The notes: generated by a model not told the origin, from the sequence alone. A stretch of 64,000 nt of DNA from Sandaracinobacter neustonicus (GCF_006385875.1 NZ_VFSU01000032.1:92322-156321), one strand, 5' to 3'. Shown: positions 26,147 to 36,137, numbered from the stretch's first letter. Numbers and translations are program-made.

Positions 26147-27730
26147 GTGCCCGACAGCTCGAACAAGAGCCGCTTCCTGACAGCCGGTATTTCCGCCGGT
26201 ATCGCAGCCGTTGTCGCAACCGCGATTCCCGTGCTCGCGCAAACCGCCGTGCAAGCGCCGCCTGCCCCGCCGCCTGCCGCCGTGCAGGCCCCTGCTGCGC
26301 AAGCGCCCGCCGCCCTGCCCCCGCGCGGCGCGCCCGTCAGCTTCGCAGACCTGACTGCGCGGCTGCAACCGGCGGTCGTCAACATCTCCACCACGCAGCG
26401 GGTGGAAGTGGGCAGCAGCTTCCCGCGCTTTGGCCCCGGCACCAACCTTGAAGACCTGTTCCGCCGCTTTCAGGAGCAGCAGACGGACGACGGCAAGCCC
26501 GTCACGCGCGAAGCGAACTCGCTCGGTTCAGGCTTCATCATCTCGCCCGATGGCTATATCGTCACCAACAACCATGTGATTTCCGGCCGCGACGGCCAGA
26601 AGCTGGTCGATACCATCACAGTCACCATGTCTGACCGGCGCGAATATTCGGCCCGGGTGATCGGCCGCGACCCGCTGTCTGACCTCGCGCTGCTGAAGAT
26701 CGACGGCCAGAACCTGCCCTATGTGCAGTTCGGCAATTCGCAGACGATCCGCCCGGGCGACTGGGCGATCGCCATCGGCAACCCGTTCGGCCTGTCCGGC
26801 ACTGTGACTGCGGGGATCGTCTCCGCGCTGCACCGGGGCATTCAGGGCGGCGGGGCGTATGACCGCTATATCCAGACGGACGCCTCCATCAACCAGGGCA
26901 ACAGCGGCGGGCCGCTGTTCGATCTGAACGGCAATGTGATCGGCGTGAACACCGCCATTTTCTCGCCCACCGGCGGCAATGTCGGCGTCGGCTTCGCAAT
27001 CCCCGCCGAACTGGCGCAACCGGTGATCGAGCAGCTGCGCAACGGCGGCAAGGTGAAGCGCGGCTATCTGGGCGTGCAAATCCAGCAACTGACGCCCGCC
27101 ATCGCCTCGTCGCTGGGCCTGCCGAAAGACCGTGGCGAGATCGTCGCCGCCGTGGAACCGTCTGGCCCGGCGCGCGCAGCCGGCGTGCAGCAGGGCGATG
27201 TGGTGGTGAAAGTGGCCGGGCAAGAGGTCACGCCGGACAACAGCCTGTCCTACATCGTCGCCAACACGCCGATCGGCTCGCGCGTGCCGATCGAAGTGGT
27301 GCGCGGCGGCAAGCGCATGACGTTCACCGCCACCATCAGCGAGCGTCCGTCCGAAGCATCACTCATCGGTCAGGACAGCGAGGCGCAAAGTGACGACGCC
27401 AGCCCGAAGGATCAGCCCGGCGCGGAAGCCGCTCGCAAGTCGCTGGGGCTGACGCTGCAGGCGATCACGCCGGAAATCCGCCAGCAGCTGCGTCTGCCCG
27501 AAACCGTGCAGGGCGTGGTGATTGCCAATGTGAACCAGTCTTCCAGCGCAGCCGAAGAAGGGCTGCAACGCGGTGACATCATCGTTTCGGTGAACCAGCA
27601 ACCTGTGAAAACCCCGCAGGAAGCCGCCAATGTCGTCGCAGCCGCCCGCAAGGCCAACCGCGACACCGTGCTGCTGTTCGTGCAGCGGGGCAACACGCCC
27701 GGCCGATTCGTGGGTGTTAAAGTCCAGTAA
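26147..27730 (+). CDS. Do/DegP-family periplasmic serine protease
   Basis: 527 residues from a GTG start preceded by TTGGAGAA. An N-terminal signal segment (FLTAGISAGIAAVVATAIPV) is followed by a Pro/Ala linker. The trypsin-like domain carries the catalytic triad: His in TNNHVI near residue 142, Asp in SDLALLKI near 180, Ser in QGNSGGPLF near 252. Two PDZ domains follow (about residues 305-395 with RGYLGVQI, and 430-520 ending VLLFVQRGN). It degrades or refolds misfolded envelope proteins. It follows hflKC and ends with a strong hairpin. Confidence 0.95.
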   Translation: MPDSSNKSRFLTAGISAGIAAVVATAIPVLAQTAVQAPPAPPPAAVQAPAAQAPAALPPRGAPVSFADLTARLQPAVVNISTTQRVEVGSSFPRFGPGTNLEDLFRRFQEQQTDDGKPVTREANSLGSGFIISPDGYIVTNNHVISGRDGQKLVDTITVTMSDRREYSARVIGRDPLSDLALLKIDGQNLPYVQFGNSQTIRPGDWAIAIGNPFGLSGTVTAGIVSALHRGIQGGGAYDRYIQTDASINQGNSGGPLFDLNGNVIGVNTAIFSPTGGNVGVGFAIPAELAQPVIEQLRNGGKVKRGYLGVQIQQLTPAIASSLGLPKDRGEIVAAVEPSGPARAAGVQQGDVVVKVAGQEVTPDNSLSYIVANTPIGSRVPIEVVRGGKRMTFTATISERPSEASLIGQDSEAQSDDASPKDQPGAEAARKSLGLTLQAITPEIRQQLRLPETVQGVVIANVNQSSSAAEEGLQRGDIIVSVNQQPVKTPQEAANVVAAARKANRDTVLLFVQRGNTPGRFVGVKVQ

Positions 27731-27742
27731 TGATTAGGTGCC

Positions 27743-27770
27743 AAGCCCGCGGGCATTGCCCCGCGGGCTT
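27743..27770 (+). terminator. terminator after the DegP-like gene
   Basis: Perfect 11-bp stem AAGCCCGCGGG / CCCGCGGGCTT with a 6-nt loop, 12 bp after the stop. The following T-tract is weak (GTATATT). Confidence 0.7.
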
Positions 27771-27799
27771 GTATATTCCCGACAATCTTCCTGGAATTC

Positions 27800-27822
27800 C
27801 GCGAAATCTGGTTAATTTCGCG
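27800..27822. promoter_or_regulatory. inverted repeat upstream of the PEPxxWA-CTERM gene
   Basis: CGCGAAAT - 7 nt - ATTTCGCG, perfect 8-bp arms, 66 bp upstream of the ATG. It could be a regulator site; no promoter consensus is obvious next to it. Confidence 0.35.
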
Positions 27823-27888
27823 CGGCTGTGCTTGCTGTTTGCCTGATCGCCATTTTATCCCCGCCTCGGGCAACCAAGAGGGGGTAGA

Positions 27889-28683
27889 ATGTCGAAATCG
27901 ATCATCCGGATTGCAGCCTTTGCAATGGCCGCCAGCCTGTCGTCCATCGCAGCGGCTGGCACGCTCGTCGTTTCCGGAGACGAATGGCAACTGTCGGACT
28001 CCGCCTATGATCCGGACTATGTCGCGGGCACCACGGCATTTGTGAACAGCCTCGCCACCACCTTCGGCGGCACCAACTATCTGCTTCTCACCGGCAATGT
28101 CGGCATTCCGCAGGCGAGCCTCAGCAAGCTTGCCGCGCAATTCACCTCGCTCGGCAAGACCGTGAGCTATTCTGCCACGTTCGATCTCGCCACCGCATCG
28201 GGCTATGATGCAGTGTTCCACGTCGGGCAGTACGTCGCCTCGCCCGCCGATTTCGCCGCCTATGTGAACGGCGGCGGCGGCGCTTACATCTCGCTCGGCA
28301 GCGGCCAATATGGGAACCCGGTCAGCGAAGCAGCGCACTGGAACCCGATGCTCGCGCAGTTCGGCCTGATCGCGGGCAACAGCTGGTTCACGGATCCCGG
28401 TTTCGTGAAGGCGACCGTCGTTGAAGGGCCGACGACGTCTCTGCTCTGGGGCTATGGCCAGACCATCGAAAAGCTCACGCCGGAATCCAGCAGCGTCTCC
28501 TATATCCGCGCTACTTTTGCCGGTAGCCAACAGGTCAGGGGCCTTGTGGGCGCCAGCATCGCGCCGAAGCCGCCTATCGTTCCGGGCGTTCCCGAACCCG
28601 CCAGCTGGGCGATGATGATCGCCGGCTTTGGTCTGGTCGGTGCCATCTCGCGTCGGCGTCGGTCGGTTTTCAGCCCGGCGTGA
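27889..28683 (+). CDS. exported protein with PEPxxWA-type C-terminal sorting signal
   Basis: 264 residues with a GAGGGGG ribosome-binding site. The signal peptide (residues 1-24, cleavage after AAA/SSIAAAG region) precedes a soluble domain containing VVSGDEWQLSDSAYD, a Rossmann-like middle part (GYDAVFHVGQYV) and YVNGGGGAYISLGSG. The C-terminus is tripartite: PEPASWAMMI near residue 235, a hydrophobic helix (AGFGLVGAI), and RRRR. Such tails direct processing by an exosortase in Gram-negative, exopolysaccharide-producing bacteria. No exosortase gene is in the window. The body domain is not recognised. Confidence 0.88.
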   Translation: MSKSIIRIAAFAMAASLSSIAAAGTLVVSGDEWQLSDSAYDPDYVAGTTAFVNSLATTFGGTNYLLLTGNVGIPQASLSKLAAQFTSLGKTVSYSATFDLATASGYDAVFHVGQYVASPADFAAYVNGGGGAYISLGSGQYGNPVSEAAHWNPMLAQFGLIAGNSWFTDPGFVKATVVEGPTTSLLWGYGQTIEKLTPESSSVSYIRATFAGSQQVRGLVGASIAPKPPIVPGVPEPASWAMMIAGFGLVGAISRRRRSVFSPA

Positions 28684-28781
28684 AAATGCGTCTGGCGGCT
28701 TTGAAGATCCAATAATCGCTTAAGCTTCCGGCCAATCCCCGCTACCACTTTCCACTGACACAGGCGGCAAGTGGGGGCGGC

Positions 28782-30305
<1,524 letters not shown>

Positions 30306-30315
30306 GGGGTGTTTC

Positions 30316-30365
30316 GAAGGGGCTCTGCCCCTTCACCCCGGCAGGGAGCCGTGCTCCCTGCACCC
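30316..30365. repeat. inverted partial copy of the double-hairpin repeat block
   Basis: GAAGGGGCTCTGCCCCTTC followed by CGGCAGGGAGCCGTGCTCCC is, on the minus strand, the same double hairpin seen at 22828-22877 and 30697-30747. It lies 10 bp after the HerA-like gene and may double as its terminator. Confidence 0.7.
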
Positions 30366-30457
30366 ACATTCGTAGGTCTTACGGTTAGGCTGGGTTTGGG
30401 GTTGGATTGATTGCCTGCGGCGCTTTGGGGAGGCTCCCACCCGCCGCCTCTCCACAA

Positions 30458-30760
30458 GTCACCCCGGACTTGATCCGGGGCCCAGCTTTCTTCTCCAATG
30501 TTGCCGACGAACAGCTGGACCCCGGATCAAGTCCGGGGTGACGGTTGTGGTTGTAGCGAGGTTGTGGATCAGGCCCGGCGGTGACACCCCCTCTCCAACT
30601 CTCCCCCTCATAGGGGGAGAGGGCTTTGTAGCGCCGCAGGCAATCGAATCTGATCGCTCACACGGCGCTGGAGTTCAGGCGCGACGCCAATTTTGAGGGT
30701 GCAGGGAAATCATTTCCCTGCCGGGTTCCAAGGGCAGAGCCCTTGGCCGCCGGAGGCAAA
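30458..30760. repeat. composite non-coding repeat, copy 2
   Basis: The 478-bp convergent gap between the HerA-like and BamF-like genes contains no gene. It repeats the blocks of copy 1: 30-bp inverted repeat (30458-30487 and 30513-30542, one mismatch, 25-nt loop), the CTCTCCCCC/GGGGGAGAG hairpin near 30600-30620, a CGCCGCAGGCAATCGAATCTGA-like spacer (shared with copy 1 apart from one base), and the double hairpin at 30697-30747. Order and approximate length (about 303 bp) match copy 1. Confidence 0.85.
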
Positions 30761-30783
30761 AAACCGTCAGGCTAAAAGGCCTC

Positions 30784-31221
30784 TCAGGCCCCCGGCACCG
30801 TCACCCGGGCGATATCCGCGTTGCGGGTGGAAGCGGGGGCGTCCAGCAGTTCGCGCAGGAAGGTGCCTTTGTCCACGGTTTGCGTGCCGGCATGGCCGGG
30901 CAGATCTGCAACCGTGTTGCGGATGCCGGAATCGGCGCGGTCGGCCTTCGCGTCTGACAGCAGCTGGCTTTCGATTTTCGACTTGGGCGGCAGTTGCGCG
31001 CCGGGGCCGAACAGCGCTTCCAGCGCTTGTTGCTGGCTGTCTGAGCCGATGGGGCGCGGCGCGCCGGGGCGCGGCGGGGCCATGGAATAATCGGGCGGGA
31101 TCACCAGCGGGGCCTGCTTGCCGATGGCGAATTCGTCGGGCCGCTTGCGGTCCGCGATGTCGTTGCTCTGGCAGGCGGCCAGCGAAAGGGCCGCGGCGGA
31201 GAGTATCAGCAGGTTACGCAT
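30784..31221 (-). CDS. DUF3035 (BamF-like) outer-membrane lipoprotein
   Basis: 145 residues from ATG 31221. The lipoprotein signal ends LSAAALSLAAC (Cys about residue 16). Then comes the DUF3035 signature RPDEFAIGKQAPLVIPPDY, with LRPP-like continuation SMAPPRPGAPRP. In alphaproteobacteria DUF3035 proteins are linked to the BAM outer-membrane assembly complex as BamF. It lies downstream of lspA, overlapping its 3' end by 8 bp; LspA is the signal peptidase that would mature this very lipoprotein. Confidence 0.85.
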   Translation of the reverse strand: MRNLLILSAAALSLAACQSNDIADRKRPDEFAIGKQAPLVIPPDYSMAPPRPGAPRPIGSDSQQQALEALFGPGAQLPPKSKIESQLLSDAKADRADSGIRNTVADLPGHAGTQTVDKGTFLRELLDAPASTRNADIARVTVPGA

Positions 31222-31705
31222 TGGGCAGTCTTTCCGAGTTGCCGTCTGAACGGCCGATGAGCGCGCGAAACAATAGGATGAGCACACCGATGGTGATGGC
31301 CGCATCCGCCACGTTGAACACATAGAAGGACCATGGCCCCCAGTGCAAATGCACAAAGTCCACCACATAGCCGAAGCGCACCCGGTCCACGATATTTCCC
31401 AGCGCCCCGCCGAGGATCAGCCCCAGCGCGACGGATTCGGGCCAGTGCCGTTCGCGGCGAATCCACAGGGCGACGACAGTGGCGATCAGCGCCGTCAGCC
31501 CCACCAGCAGCCAGCGGCCCACTTCGGTGTCGGCCGTCATCATCCCCATGGAAACGCCGCGATTTTCCACCCACGTCAGGGAGAAGAAGGGCAGCACGGG
31601 GATGGTGATGCGCTCTTGCAGCTGCACCACATTGACGATCCAGTATTTCACCAGCTGATCCAGCAGGAACACCAGCGCGGCCAGCGCATAGGCGAAGCGC
31701 TTCAT
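31214..31705 (-). CDS. lspA: lipoprotein signal peptidase
   Basis: 163 residues with four membrane helices. Conserved blocks: LLDQLVKYW near the N-terminus, ENRGVSMGM, and the catalytic Asp pair in GNIVDRVRFGYVVDFV and FNVADAAITIG. It cleaves the signal peptides of prolipoproteins in the inner membrane. ATG 31705 overlaps the ileS stop by ATGA, the widespread ileS-lspA pairing. Confidence 0.96.
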   Translation of the reverse strand: MKRFAYALAALVFLLDQLVKYWIVNVVQLQERITIPVLPFFSLTWVENRGVSMGMMTADTEVGRWLLVGLTALIATVVALWIRRERHWPESVALGLILGGALGNIVDRVRFGYVVDFVHLHWGPWSFYVFNVADAAITIGVLILLFRALIGRSDGNSERLPNA

Positions 31706-34536
31706 GCGTCCATCTCCGCCACGACATCGTCGCAGCGTTCGCACAGGTCCGTTTCCGGGCGAACATCCGGCAGGTGCCGCCAGCAGCGGGCGCAGCGGGC
31801 TTCGGTGCTGGCGACGGCTGAGACGGCGGGTTCGCCGTCGGCGGCGACGGCGTCCACATGGGAGACGATGCAGAGTTCGGCGAAGTTCACCGATTGCAGC
31901 AGAGCCACGTCCGCGGCGGGGGCGTGCACGGCGACGGCGACTTCGTTGGACGACCCCACGACTTTCTCGCGCCGCATCGGTTCGATGGCCTGCGTGACGA
32001 GCGCGCGAAGGTCGCGCAGGCGCTCGAACTTCGCCTCCAGCGCGTCGTCGCGCCAGTCGGCGGGGATTTGGGCGTAGGTGCCATGGTGCACGGAGGTGCC
32101 GTCGCCGTGGCGATGCTCATGCGCTTCCTCTGTGGTGAACACCAGCACGGGGGCTAGCCAGTGGTTCAGCGCTTCGAACAGGGTTGCCAGCACGGTGCGA
32201 TAGGCGCGGCGCTTGGGCGCGAAGGCGGCGTCGCAATAGAGGCTGTCTTTGCGGACATCGAAGAAGAAGGCCGACAGATCCACGTTCACGAAGCTGAAGA
32301 TCGCCGCCATCATCCGCGCATAGCCATGGGAATCCAGCGCCACGCGGATTTCCGCATCCAGCGCCGCAAGGCGGGAGAGGATATAGCGCTCCAGCTCCGG
32401 CATCTCGGCCACCGGCAGCGCTTCTTCGGCGGTGTAGCCTTGCAGCGCGCCCAGCAGATAACGCAGCGTATTCCGCAGCTTGCGGTAATTGTCGACGCTG
32501 GTCTGCATGGAGAGCTTGCCGAAGCGCTGATCTTCCGAGGTATCGGTGGAGGCGACCCAGAGGCGCAGCACATCCACCCCGGATTCGCCGATGATCTTCT
32601 GCGGATCGACCACATTGCCCAGCGACTTGGACATTTTGCGGCCCTTGTCGTCCAGCGTGAAGCCGTGCGTCAGCACGCCCTTGTAGGGCGCCCTTCCCCG
32701 CGTGCCGCAGGATTCGAGCAGGGAGGACTGGAACCAGCCCCGGTGCTGGTCCGAGCCTTCCAGATAGAGGTCGGCCTGTTCGGCATGCAGCCGCGCTTCC
32801 GTCACGAAGGCGTGGGTGGAGCCGCTGTCGAACCAGACATCGAGGATGTCCGTCACCTGCTCATAATCCTCGGCGTTATAGGCGTTGCCGAGGAACTCCT
32901 GCGGGTCGCGCGTCCACCATGCGTCCGCGCCGTCGGTTTCGAAGGCGGCCTTGATCCGGGCGTTCACCTCTGCGTCGACCAGATAGTCGCCCGTGCCCTT
33001 TTTCACGAACAGGGTGATGGGCACGCCCCATGCGCGCTGGCGGCTGAGCACCCAGTCCGGGCGGCCCTCCACCATGGCGCGGATGCGGTTTTCGCCTTGC
33101 GCGGGGAACCAGCGGGTGTCGCCGATCGCCGTCAGCGCCCGGCCGCGCAGGGTGGTGCCGTCGCCAAGGTCGCGGTCCATCGCCACGAACCATTGCGGCG
33201 TGCAGCGGTAGATCAGCTTCGCCTTGGAGCGCCACGAGTGCGGGTAGCTGTGCTTGTAATCGGCGGAGGCCGCCAGCAGGCCGCCTGCCTCTTTCAAGGC
33301 CGTGCAGACGGGGCCGTCGGGCGCGTTCACCTTATAGACGTGCATCCCGCCGACGACGGGCCAATCCGCCTGATAGGTGCCATCTGGCCCGACCACGAAC
33401 TTCGGATCGATACCGTTCGTCTTGCACAGGTAGAAATCGTCCTCGCCATGATCGGGGGCCATGTGGACGAGGCCGGTGCCGGCATCGGTGGTGACGAAGT
33501 CGCCGGCCAGAAGCGGGCGGGGTTCGGCGAAGAAGCCGCCGAGCGCGTGCCATGGGTGGCGGGCGATGGCTCCAGCGAGCCCTCCACGGACTGCACCGAG
33601 ACTCCAGTCAGCGTTGTCAGGGAGTGATGAGTCGAGGCGCTTCAAGAACACCACGCGCAAGTCTGACGCTATGATGAAGCGCTTACCCCGCAACCATTCA
33701 AGATGAGGGCGATCATCGATCTCACCGCTCTTGATCTCGAAATGCTCGTAAAGGACATCTCCCCCATACGCCAAAGCCCGGTTCACCGGCAGCGTCCATG
33801 GGGTCGTCGTCCAGATCACCGCGTGCGCACCGACCAGTTCCGGCGCGTTCGGCGCTTCCACGATCTCGAACGCCACATCCACCTGCGTGGAAATGATGTC
33901 CTCATATTCCACTTCCGCCTCGGCCAGCGCGGTCTGCTCCACCGGGGACCACATCACCGGCTTGGCACCGCGATACAGCTGGCCCGTTTCGGCAAACCTC
34001 ATCAGTTCGGATGCAATCACAGCTTCGGACGAAAAGTTCATGGTGAGATAGGGATTTTCCCAATCTCCCCAAATGCCCAGCCGCTTCAGTTGCTCGCGCT
34101 GCACCCCCACCCAATGCCCGGCGTAATCGCGGCATTGCTGGCGGAAGGCGATGAAATCCATCTCGCCCTTTTTGATGCCCTTTTCGCGGTTCAGTTCCTC
34201 CACCCGCCATTCGATGGGCAGGCCGTGGCAATCCCAGCCGGGGATATAGGGGCTGTCAAAGCCCATCTGCGTGCGGCTGCGAACCACGAAATCCTTCAGG
34301 ATGTGGTTCAGCGCATGGCCGAGGTGCATGTCCCCGTTGGCGTAGGGCGGGCCATCGTGCAGAATCCAGCGCGCCGCGCCGGTGCGGAGTTCGCGCAGCT
34401 TCTGGTGCGCGCCCTCCTCTGCCCAGCGCGCCAGCAGGCGCGGCTCGGTGGCGGCGAGGCCAGCCTTCATGGGGAAGCCCGTTTCGGGCAGGAACACGGT
34501 ATGGCGGTAATCTGCCGCCTTCATTTGCTCGGTCAT
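31702..34536 (-). CDS. ileS: isoleucyl-tRNA synthetase
   Basis: 944 residues, normal length. Class I synthetase: HLGH (HIGH motif) near residue 72 in PPYANGDMHLGHALNHIL, the CP1 editing domain at about 190-420 (TTTPWTLPVNRALAY; AGTGLVHMAPDHGEDDF), KMSKSLGN near residue 633, an anticodon-binding helical domain, and a C-terminal zinc finger CARCW...CERC. It charges tRNA-Ile and edits valine. An 11-residue stretch before the second editing block is unusual in sequence, but the frame stays intact. It starts MTEQMKAADYRHTVFLPETG. Confidence 0.97.
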   Translation of the reverse strand: MTEQMKAADYRHTVFLPETGFPMKAGLAATEPRLLARWAEEGAHQKLRELRTGAARWILHDGPPYANGDMHLGHALNHILKDFVVRSRTQMGFDSPYIPGWDCHGLPIEWRVEELNREKGIKKGEMDFIAFRQQCRDYAGHWVGVQREQLKRLGIWGDWENPYLTMNFSSEAVIASELMRFAETGQLYRGAKPVMWSPVEQTALAEAEVEYEDIISTQVDVAFEIVEAPNAPELVGAHAVIWTTTPWTLPVNRALAYGGDVLYEHFEIKSGEIDDRPHLEWLRGKRFIIASDLRVVFLKRLDSSLPDNADWSLGAVRGGLAGAIARHPWHALGGFFAEPRPLLAGDFVTTDAGTGLVHMAPDHGEDDFYLCKTNGIDPKFVVGPDGTYQADWPVVGGMHVYKVNAPDGPVCTALKEAGGLLAASADYKHSYPHSWRSKAKLIYRCTPQWFVAMDRDLGDGTTLRGRALTAIGDTRWFPAQGENRIRAMVEGRPDWVLSRQRAWGVPITLFVKKGTGDYLVDAEVNARIKAAFETDGADAWWTRDPQEFLGNAYNAEDYEQVTDILDVWFDSGSTHAFVTEARLHAEQADLYLEGSDQHRGWFQSSLLESCGTRGRAPYKGVLTHGFTLDDKGRKMSKSLGNVVDPQKIIGESGVDVLRLWVASTDTSEDQRFGKLSMQTSVDNYRKLRNTLRYLLGALQGYTAEEALPVAEMPELERYILSRLAALDAEIRVALDSHGYARMMAAIFSFVNVDLSAFFFDVRKDSLYCDAAFAPKRRAYRTVLATLFEALNHWLAPVLVFTTEEAHEHRHGDGTSVHHGTYAQIPADWRDDALEAKFERLRDLRALVTQAIEPMRREKVVGSSNEVAVAVHAPAADVALLQSVNFAELCIVSHVDAVAADGEPAVSAVASTEARCARCWRHLPDVRPETDLCERCDDVVAEMDA

Positions 34537-34585
34537 GGCGGGGAGGCTTTAGAGCATCGGCGCATCCGCGCAACCCTCGGCGCGT

Positions 34586-34614
34586 TTGAGAATGCTGCGC
34601 AAACTCGTTCTCAA
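34586..34614. promoter_or_regulatory. candidate Fur-type operator between ileS and bfr
   Basis: TTGAGAA (34586-34592) and TTCTCAA (34608-34614) are inverted arms 15 nt apart, with GCGCAAACTCG between them, so the stretch reads as two overlapping Fur-box-like sites. It sits about 18 bp upstream of the bfr -35 element. Confidence 0.45.
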
Positions 34615-34632
34615 CTAACCAATTGGTTTTAC

Positions 34633-34660
34633 TTGACTTTTATTTCAACATATCTAAGAT
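34633..34660 (+). promoter_or_regulatory. candidate sigma-70 promoter of bfr
   Basis: TTGACT (34633-34638), 16-nt spacer, TAAGAT (34655-34660), 32 bp before the bfr ATG. The surrounding DNA is A/T-rich compared with the rest of the window. Confidence 0.5.
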
Positions 34661-34692
34661 GGTGCAAATTCCCGAATATCTGAGAGGCTGCC

Positions 34693-35172
34693 ATGAAGGG
34701 CGACAAGAAGGCGATCGACTATCTGAACGCAGTGCTGAAAGGCGAACTGACTGCGATCAACCAATATTTCATGCATTATCGCATGCTGGAAAACTGGGGC
34801 GTGCTGAAGCTCGCCAAATATGAATATCATGAGTCGATTGACGAAATGAAGCATGCCGACAAGCTGATGGAACGCATCCTGTTCCTGGACGGCTTGCCCA
34901 ATCTGCAAACGCTGAACCGCCTGCGCATCGGCGAGAATGTGCCCGAAATCCTCGCGGCCGATCTGGAGCTGGAATATGAGGCGCTGACGCTGCTGAAAGA
35001 GGCCATCCCCTATTGTGAATCGATCCGCGATTTCGGCACCCGCGAACTGCTGACGGAAATCCTTGAGGCCGAGGAAGAGCATATCGATTTCATCGAGAAG
35101 CAGCAGCAGATGATCAAGGATCAGGGGCTGCAGAATTATATTCAATTGCAGTCGGAAGCGGCGGGCTCGTAG
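34693..35172 (+). CDS. bfr: bacterioferritin
   Basis: 159 residues, standard Bfr length. The ferroxidase ligands lie in GELTAINQYFMHYRM, EYHESIDEMKHAD and LEAEEEHIDFIEK; the haem-ligand Met is in DEMKHAD near residue 52. It stores iron in a 24-subunit haem-containing shell. No bacterioferritin-associated ferredoxin lies beside it. It is divergent from ileS, with a Fur-like inverted repeat in the shared region. Confidence 0.97.
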   Translation: MKGDKKAIDYLNAVLKGELTAINQYFMHYRMLENWGVLKLAKYEYHESIDEMKHADKLMERILFLDGLPNLQTLNRLRIGENVPEILAADLELEYEALTLLKEAIPYCESIRDFGTRELLTEILEAEEEHIDFIEKQQQMIKDQGLQNYIQLQSEAAGS

Positions 35173-35558
35173 GCGGCTGCGATTAAGGCGCAGCCTTAAC
35201 TCGCAGACTCGCCGCAGACCCGGCCGGCTGAGTCGGCGATCTCTATCGCCGACCAGTCCGACGAGTCCGGCGTTCAGCCAGAGGCTGACCATCGGGTTCG
35301 CCGGACCTCTTTCTGCCTTCCTCTTCCCCCCAAGCGGACTCGCAGGCTTCGCCTGCGGCCGCCCCCACCGCAGCCAGCCATTGTAGCCCCCCACACGAAG
35401 CCTTATCTCCACCCCGTGCAAAAGAACCTGTCTGAGACCCGCTGAGGCCTCACCCTGCGGGGTGAGGCGCCAAACCGAAGCCCCCTGCCCGCCTCCGTGC
35501 GCGCAGGGCCGTTTGGCTTGGGCCGCTGCCGTGCGGCCCGCAGCACCGGACAGATTCA
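35173..35558. other. 386-bp hairpin-rich non-coding region between bfr and yjhX-like gene
   Basis: No supported gene. Perfect hairpins follow one another: GGCTGCG/CGCAGCC at 35175-35195 (alternative TTAAGGC/GCCTTAA), GTCGGCGAT/ATCGCCGAC at 35232-35253, CGCAGGC/GCCTGCG at 35341-35357, GCCTCACCC/GGGTGAGGC at 35447-35468, and a nested GCCAAAC/GTTTGGC with CCCTGC/GCAGGG at 35469-35517. The first may terminate bfr. Confidence 0.6.
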
Positions 35559-35816
35559 ATGGATATTTCAAGGCCGGAGCAGCGCATTCTGCACCTGCTC
35601 GCTCAAGGCGGATCAATCACGCCGATCAAGGATGAACGCGGCCAGATCGTCGCGGCGCAATGCTTCACCCGCGAGGGGTGGCAGTTGAGCGCCTTCGATC
35701 TCGCCTTGTTTCGCAAACTGAAACGTCGGCGGGCGATCTCGTCCACCGGAAGCCAGCCCTATCGCATCACGCGGCACGGGCTGGAACTGGTGCGAAGCCA
35801 GCCCGACAACCGGTAG
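35559..35816 (+). CDS. YjhX/UPF0386 family protein (TopAI-like), orphan
   Basis: 85 residues, the full family length. It follows the E. coli YjhX pattern closely: SRPEQRILHLLAQGG, then CFTREGWQLSAFDLALFRKL and QPYRITRHGLELVRSQPDNR. E. coli YjhX (TopAI) has been described as an inhibitor of topoisomerase I whose antitoxin is the acetyltransferase-like YjhQ. No yjhQ-like gene is beside it here, so it may be a solitary regulator-like protein. It is convergent with the HPr gene (36 bp apart). Confidence 0.85.
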   Translation: MDISRPEQRILHLLAQGGSITPIKDERGQIVAAQCFTREGWQLSAFDLALFRKLKRRRAISSTGSQPYRITRHGLELVRSQPDNR

Positions 35817-35852
35817 ATCGCGAGGGGACGCGGGGCGGATCAGCGCTCCGCG

Positions 35853-36125
35853 TCACTCCTCGCCGAATTTCGACTGAACAAGATCGACCAGCGCCGCCAG
35901 CGCCGCGTTGGCCTGTGCACCTTCGGCCCTGATCTCGATGCTTTCGCCCATGGCGGCGGCCAGCATCATCAGCCCCATGATGGAGGTGCCGAGCACGTCT
36001 GACCCGTCTTTGGAGACGGTGATGGTGGCGTCATATTGGCTGGCGAGCGTGACGAACTTCGCGCTGGCGCGGGCGTGCAGCCCCCGCCGGTTGGTGATCG
36101 CAACGGTGATGGGGCCAGCGCTCAT
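35853..36125 (-). CDS. HPr-like phosphocarrier protein
   Basis: 90 residues. The phosphorylatable His17 is in NRRGLHARASAKF, and the regulatory serine Ser48 is in VLGTSIMGLMML, the site used by HPr kinase. No sugar-specific PTS permease is present, so the role is regulatory. Last gene of the chvI-chvG-hprK-rapZ-EIIA-HPr unit, 12 bp after the EIIA stop. Confidence 0.93.
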   Translation of the reverse strand: MSAGPITVAITNRRGLHARASAKFVTLASQYDATITVSKDGSDVLGTSIMGLMMLAAAMGESIEIRAEGAQANAALAALVDLVQSKFGEE

Positions 36126-36137
36126 GTGCTGAGACCT

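Noticed and set aside
31702..34536. frameshift in ileS within the editing domain
   Set aside because: The stretch before GGLAGAIARHP looks unusual, but the frame is open throughout and motifs on both sides are in the same frame.
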